From positions 1-7,499 of the forward strand of contig JALULB010000315.1 in assembly GCA_027041035.1 (NCBI GenBank): a stretch of 7,499 nt of DNA, in the 5' to 3' direction. Origin of the DNA: Sedimenticola sp. GTDB taxonomy: Bacteria; Pseudomonadota; Gammaproteobacteria; Chromatiales; Chromatiaceae. The position numbers were made by a program, and so were the translations under genes. Positions 5,831-7,499 of the stretch are shown here, in pieces; position 1 is the first letter of the stretch, and each line of letters opens with the position of its first letter. The notes under the pieces were generated by a model. The model worked only from the letters and a program-made list of their open reading frames with translations, searched no databases and was not told the DNA's origin.

Positions 5831-6922
5831 TCAGTTGTTCTGAATGACGATATTCGGAAACTTCTGCGCATAGCTCTTCGCCTGCAACGAGAGCTTGGCG
5901 GCCGACTTGCGCGCGATGTCGCGATAGATCTGCGAGATGCGCGATTCAGGTTCGGCGACCACGGTCGGCTTGCCGCCGTCGGTCTCCTCGCGGATGCGGA
6001 TGTCCAGTGGCAGGGCGCCAAGGAAATCCACGCCATACTGCTCTGACATGCTACGTCCGCCGCCCTCGCCGAAGATGTGTTCCTCGTGGCCGCAGTTAGA
6101 GCAGATATGCGTGCTCATGTTCTCGACGATGCCGAGTACCGGCACCTCGACCTTCTCGAACATCTTGAAGCCCTTGCGCGCGTCCAGCAGTGCGATGTCC
6201 TGCGGCGTGGTGACGATGATCGCGCCGCTGACCGGTACCTTTTGCGCCAGTGTCAGTTGAGTATCGCCGGTGCCCGGCGGCAGGTCGATCACTAGGTAGT
6301 CGAGATCCGACCAGTTGGTTTCCGACAGCAACTGCTCCAGCGCCTGGGTGACCATCGGGCCACGCCAGATCATCGGTGTCTCCTCGTCGATCAGGAAACC
6401 GATGGACATCGACTGGATATGGTAGCTGTTGACCGGCTCCAGGGTTTTACCGTCCTTGGATTCCGGCCGGCCGGATACGCCCAGCATGCGCGGCTGCGAC
6501 GGGCCGTAGATATCGGCGTCGAGCATGCCGACGCGGGCACCCTCGGCGGACAATGCCAGCGCCAGATTGACCGCGGTGGTGGATTTGCCGACGCCGCCCT
6601 TGCCGGAGGCGACCGCGATGATGTTCTTTACATTGTCGATCGGCTTCAGGGATTTCTGCACGGTATGCGCGGCGATCTCCCAGCTGACATCGACATTCGC
6701 GGTATCGATGCCGTCGATGCCTTCGACGGCCTGTTTTACCGCGTTGGCGATGTCGTCCTTGATGCCTTGCGCCGGGAAGCCGAGGACAACCTTGACCTTT
6801 GCGGTGTTGCCATCGACCTGGATGTCTTTTATCGACTTCGCGCTGACCAGATCCTTGCCGAGCGTCGGCTCGACGTAGCCTTTCAGCGCCTCTTCAACTT
6901 GTTCTTTGGAAACTTCGGCCAT
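5831..6922 (-). CDS. apbC: Iron-sulfur cluster carrier protein ApbC (Mrp/NBP35 family P-loop ATPase)
   Basis: This 363-residue cytoplasmic protein binds and transfers [4Fe-4S] clusters to apo-proteins with the help of ATP. Residues 1 to about 85 form a MIP18/FeS-assembly-P type domain. The P-loop domain follows, with the deviant Walker A GKGGVGKST (107-115), the DADIYGPS motif (135-142) and IDLPPGTGD (212-220). The cluster-binding pair CSNC (C274, C277) lies in the usual position after ENMSTHI. The length equals that of typical gammaproteobacterial ApbC. ATG 6922 follows AGGAG with 7-base spacing. A possible TAGAAT -10 lies at 6971-6966, and an intrinsic terminator follows the gene, so it is probably monocistronic. 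The neighbouring Fe-S genes (ferredoxin, GlcF-like, AOR) are plausible clients, though this is inference from context. Confidence 0.97.
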   Translation of the reverse strand: MAEVSKEQVEEALKGYVEPTLGKDLVSAKSIKDIQVDGNTAKVKVVLGFPAQGIKDDIANAVKQAVEGIDGIDTANVDVSWEIAAHTVQKSLKPIDNVKNIIAVASGKGGVGKSTTAVNLALALSAEGARVGMLDADIYGPSQPRMLGVSGRPESKDGKTLEPVNSYHIQSMSIGFLIDEETPMIWRGPMVTQALEQLLSETNWSDLDYLVIDLPPGTGDTQLTLAQKVPVSGAIIVTTPQDIALLDARKGFKMFEKVEVPVLGIVENMSTHICSNCGHEEHIFGEGGGRSMSEQYGVDFLGALPLDIRIREETDGGKPTVVAEPESRISQIYRDIARKSAAKLSLQAKSYAQKFPNIVIQNN

Positions 6923-6965
6923 GGGTATTCTCCTGACAACAGACGGGCATTTCGATTGGCAGCGG

Positions 6966-6971
6966 ATTCTA
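6966..6971 (-). promoter_or_regulatory. Possible -10 element of the apbC promoter
   Basis: TAGAAT on the minus strand lies about 45 bases before the apbC start codon. The best -35 candidate (TTGGAT) is 19 bases away, which is longer than ideal. This is tentative. Confidence 0.3.
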
Positions 6972-7069
6972 CACCAATTCGACCGGCCAAATCCAAGTGT
7001 TTTGCTGGGTTTTTATCTGGATCGGAGATTCGACGGGATTCCCGGCGGGAGATGGAGGGGACAGGGCAT

Positions 7070-7102
7070 AAAAAACGGGGATCGAATTTTCGTTCGATCC
7101 CC
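7070..7102 (-). terminator. Orphan leftward intrinsic terminator
   Basis: GGGGATCGAA (7102-7093 on the minus strand) pairs perfectly with TTCGATCCCC (7086-7077), giving a 10-bp stem with a 6-base loop. G and six T (7076-7070) follow. No minus-strand protein or RNA gene is evident upstream of it, apart from the candidate RNA described here. Confidence 0.88.
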
Positions 7103-7118
7103 AAGACACACCCCAACG
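7070..7118 (-). ncRNA. Candidate short FNR-controlled RNA
   Basis: A strong leftward intrinsic terminator (7070-7102) has no gene in front of it: the only upstream gene sequences are tRNA-Gly and a DUF2007-like frame, both on the other strand. Upstream on the minus strand lie a TATTCT -10 (7130-7125) and an FNR-like box (7153-7166). With a start at 7118 the box centre is at exactly -41.5, the classical class II activator position. The predicted RNA is about 49 bases: a G-rich 5' leader (GUUGGGGUGUGUCUUGG) and the terminator hairpin. FnrS of enterobacteria is a known example of an FNR-activated sRNA, but I see no sequence similarity to it. An earlier start, which would include a GTCGAT/ATCGAC hairpin, is also possible. 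Expression is inferred only. Confidence 0.42.
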
Positions 7119-7152
7119 TCGATTAGAATACCCCGATATCGACAGGTAAATA

Positions 7153-7166
7153 TTGATTGGTGTCAA
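7153..7166. promoter_or_regulatory. FNR/ANR-like box
   Basis: TTGAT-TGGT-GTCAA matches the FNR consensus TTGAT-N4-ATCAA at 9 of 10 conserved positions. It lies between two divergent transcription signals. For the leftward candidate RNA its centre is at -41.5 from the predicted start; for the rightward tRNA promoter it is at about -45.5, next to the -35 element. Confidence 0.5.
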
Positions 7167-7169
7167 CTG

Positions 7170-7198
7170 TTGCGGGGATGGGCACCGCGCACTACAAT
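7170..7198 (+). promoter_or_regulatory. Sigma-70 promoter of tRNA-Gly
   Basis: TTGCGG (7170-7175), a 17-base spacer and TACAAT (7193-7198) form a good promoter, with a predicted start near 7205, a few bases before the tRNA. A G+C-rich discriminator (CGTGGCGCG) follows the -10 element, a feature of stringently controlled stable-RNA promoters. Confidence 0.75.
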
Positions 7199-7211
7199 CG
7201 TGGCGCGATCG

Positions 7212-7285
7212 GCGGGTGTAGTTCAAAGGTAGAACCCGAGATTCCCATTCTCGTGATGGCGGTTCGATTCCGCTCACCCGCTCCA
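7212..7285 (+). tRNA. tRNA-Gly (anticodon CCC)
   Basis: The 74-base cloverleaf folds fully: acceptor GCGGGTG/CACCCGC, D-stem GTTC/GAAC, anticodon stem CGAGA/TCTCG with loop TTCCCAT, and T-arm GGCGG-TTCGATT-CCGCT with one G-U pair. The anticodon CCC (7244-7246) reads the glycine codon GGG. The discriminator is T and the 3' CCA is encoded. No terminator follows directly, so a transcript may continue into the DUF2007-like frame. Confidence 0.97.
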
Positions 7286-7330
7286 GACATTCCTCTTCCA
7301 ACCGCCTGCCTGAAGTGGTGTGCCGCGCCG

Positions 7331-7489
7331 ATGTTTCGATTCTATCAAGCCCGTGATCTGATCGAGGCCAGCATGCTGCGCGATTATCTCGCCGACCACC
7401 GCATTCGATCCGAGGTGTTTCGCGCCGGCTTGAGCAGCGGCGCGGGCGAACTGCCGGCGAATATCTACCCCGAGGTACGGGTGCACTAG
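7331..7489 (+). CDS. DUF2007-like small protein, apparently truncated by an amber codon
   Basis: The 52-residue frame MFRFYQARDLIEASMLRDYL..., with GAGELPANIYPEVRV near its end, resembles the start and middle of DUF2007 proteins: small cytoplasmic proteins of unknown role, sometimes called putative signal-transducing proteins. These normally continue past the EVxV strand with a helix of about 15-20 residues. Here TAG (7487-7489) stops the frame just after that strand, and the next codons, Glu-Arg-Asp, read like the expected continuation. The window ends 10 bases later. The gene may be a nonsense-mutated allele, a truly short variant, or contain a sequencing error. The ribosome binding site is weak. 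It begins 45 bases after tRNA-Gly and may share its transcript. Confidence 0.6.
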   Translation: MFRFYQARDLIEASMLRDYLADHRIRSEVFRAGLSSGAGELPANIYPEVRVH

Positions 7490-7499
7490 GAGCGCGATA

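Noticed and set aside
6969..7301. Minus-strand frame of 110 codons across the tRNA
   Set aside because: This is the familiar false frame antisense to a tRNA gene, and it also crosses the orphan terminator.

Overview
This is a G+C-rich, gene-dense stretch of a proteobacterial chromosome. The gene families suggest a gammaproteobacterium with respiratory or anaerobic redox metabolism: a di-heme peroxidase, a thioredoxin-fold [2Fe-2S] ferredoxin, a GlcF-like Fe-S protein, a tungsten/molybdenum aldehyde ferredoxin oxidoreductase (AOR) and the Fe-S carrier ApbC. A sulfur-oxidising or related lineage is only a guess. No mobile element, CRISPR array or prophage is visible.

Layout. 1-572 (-): N-terminal half of a secreted MauG/cytochrome c peroxidase-type protein, cut by the window edge. 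573-937: non-coding, with a CRP-like site and a 12-bp-arm inverted repeat. 938-1033 (-): a strong candidate small RNA with a near-consensus sigma-70 promoter, a 12-bp 5' hairpin, three CCUCC (anti-Shine-Dalgarno) motifs and an intrinsic terminator. 1093-1401 (-): the ferredoxin. 1605-2837 (+) and 2848-3660 (+): a GlcF-like Fe-S protein followed after 10 bases by a lipoprotein carrying a HEWSH metallopeptidase motif. 3655-5643 (-): the AOR-family protein, convergent with the lipoprotein gene and overlapping its end by 6 bases. 5831-6922 (-): apbC with its own terminator. 7070-7166 (-): a second candidate short RNA with an intrinsic terminator and an FNR-like box centred exactly 41.5 bases upstream of the inferred start. 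7212-7285 (+): tRNA-Gly(CCC). 7331-7489 (+): a DUF2007-like reading frame interrupted by an in-frame amber codon near the window end.

How it fits together. Most protein genes here bind or deliver Fe-S clusters or haem. ApbC could help mature the ferredoxin, the GlcF-like protein and the AOR, and the ferredoxin could exchange electrons with the AOR, but these links are inferred from proximity and chemistry only. FNR/CRP-like motifs next to several genes would fit control by oxygen or carbon status.

The most interesting parts are the two intergenic RNA candidates. Each rests on terminator and promoter signals read directly from the sequence; neither has been tested for conservation or expression.
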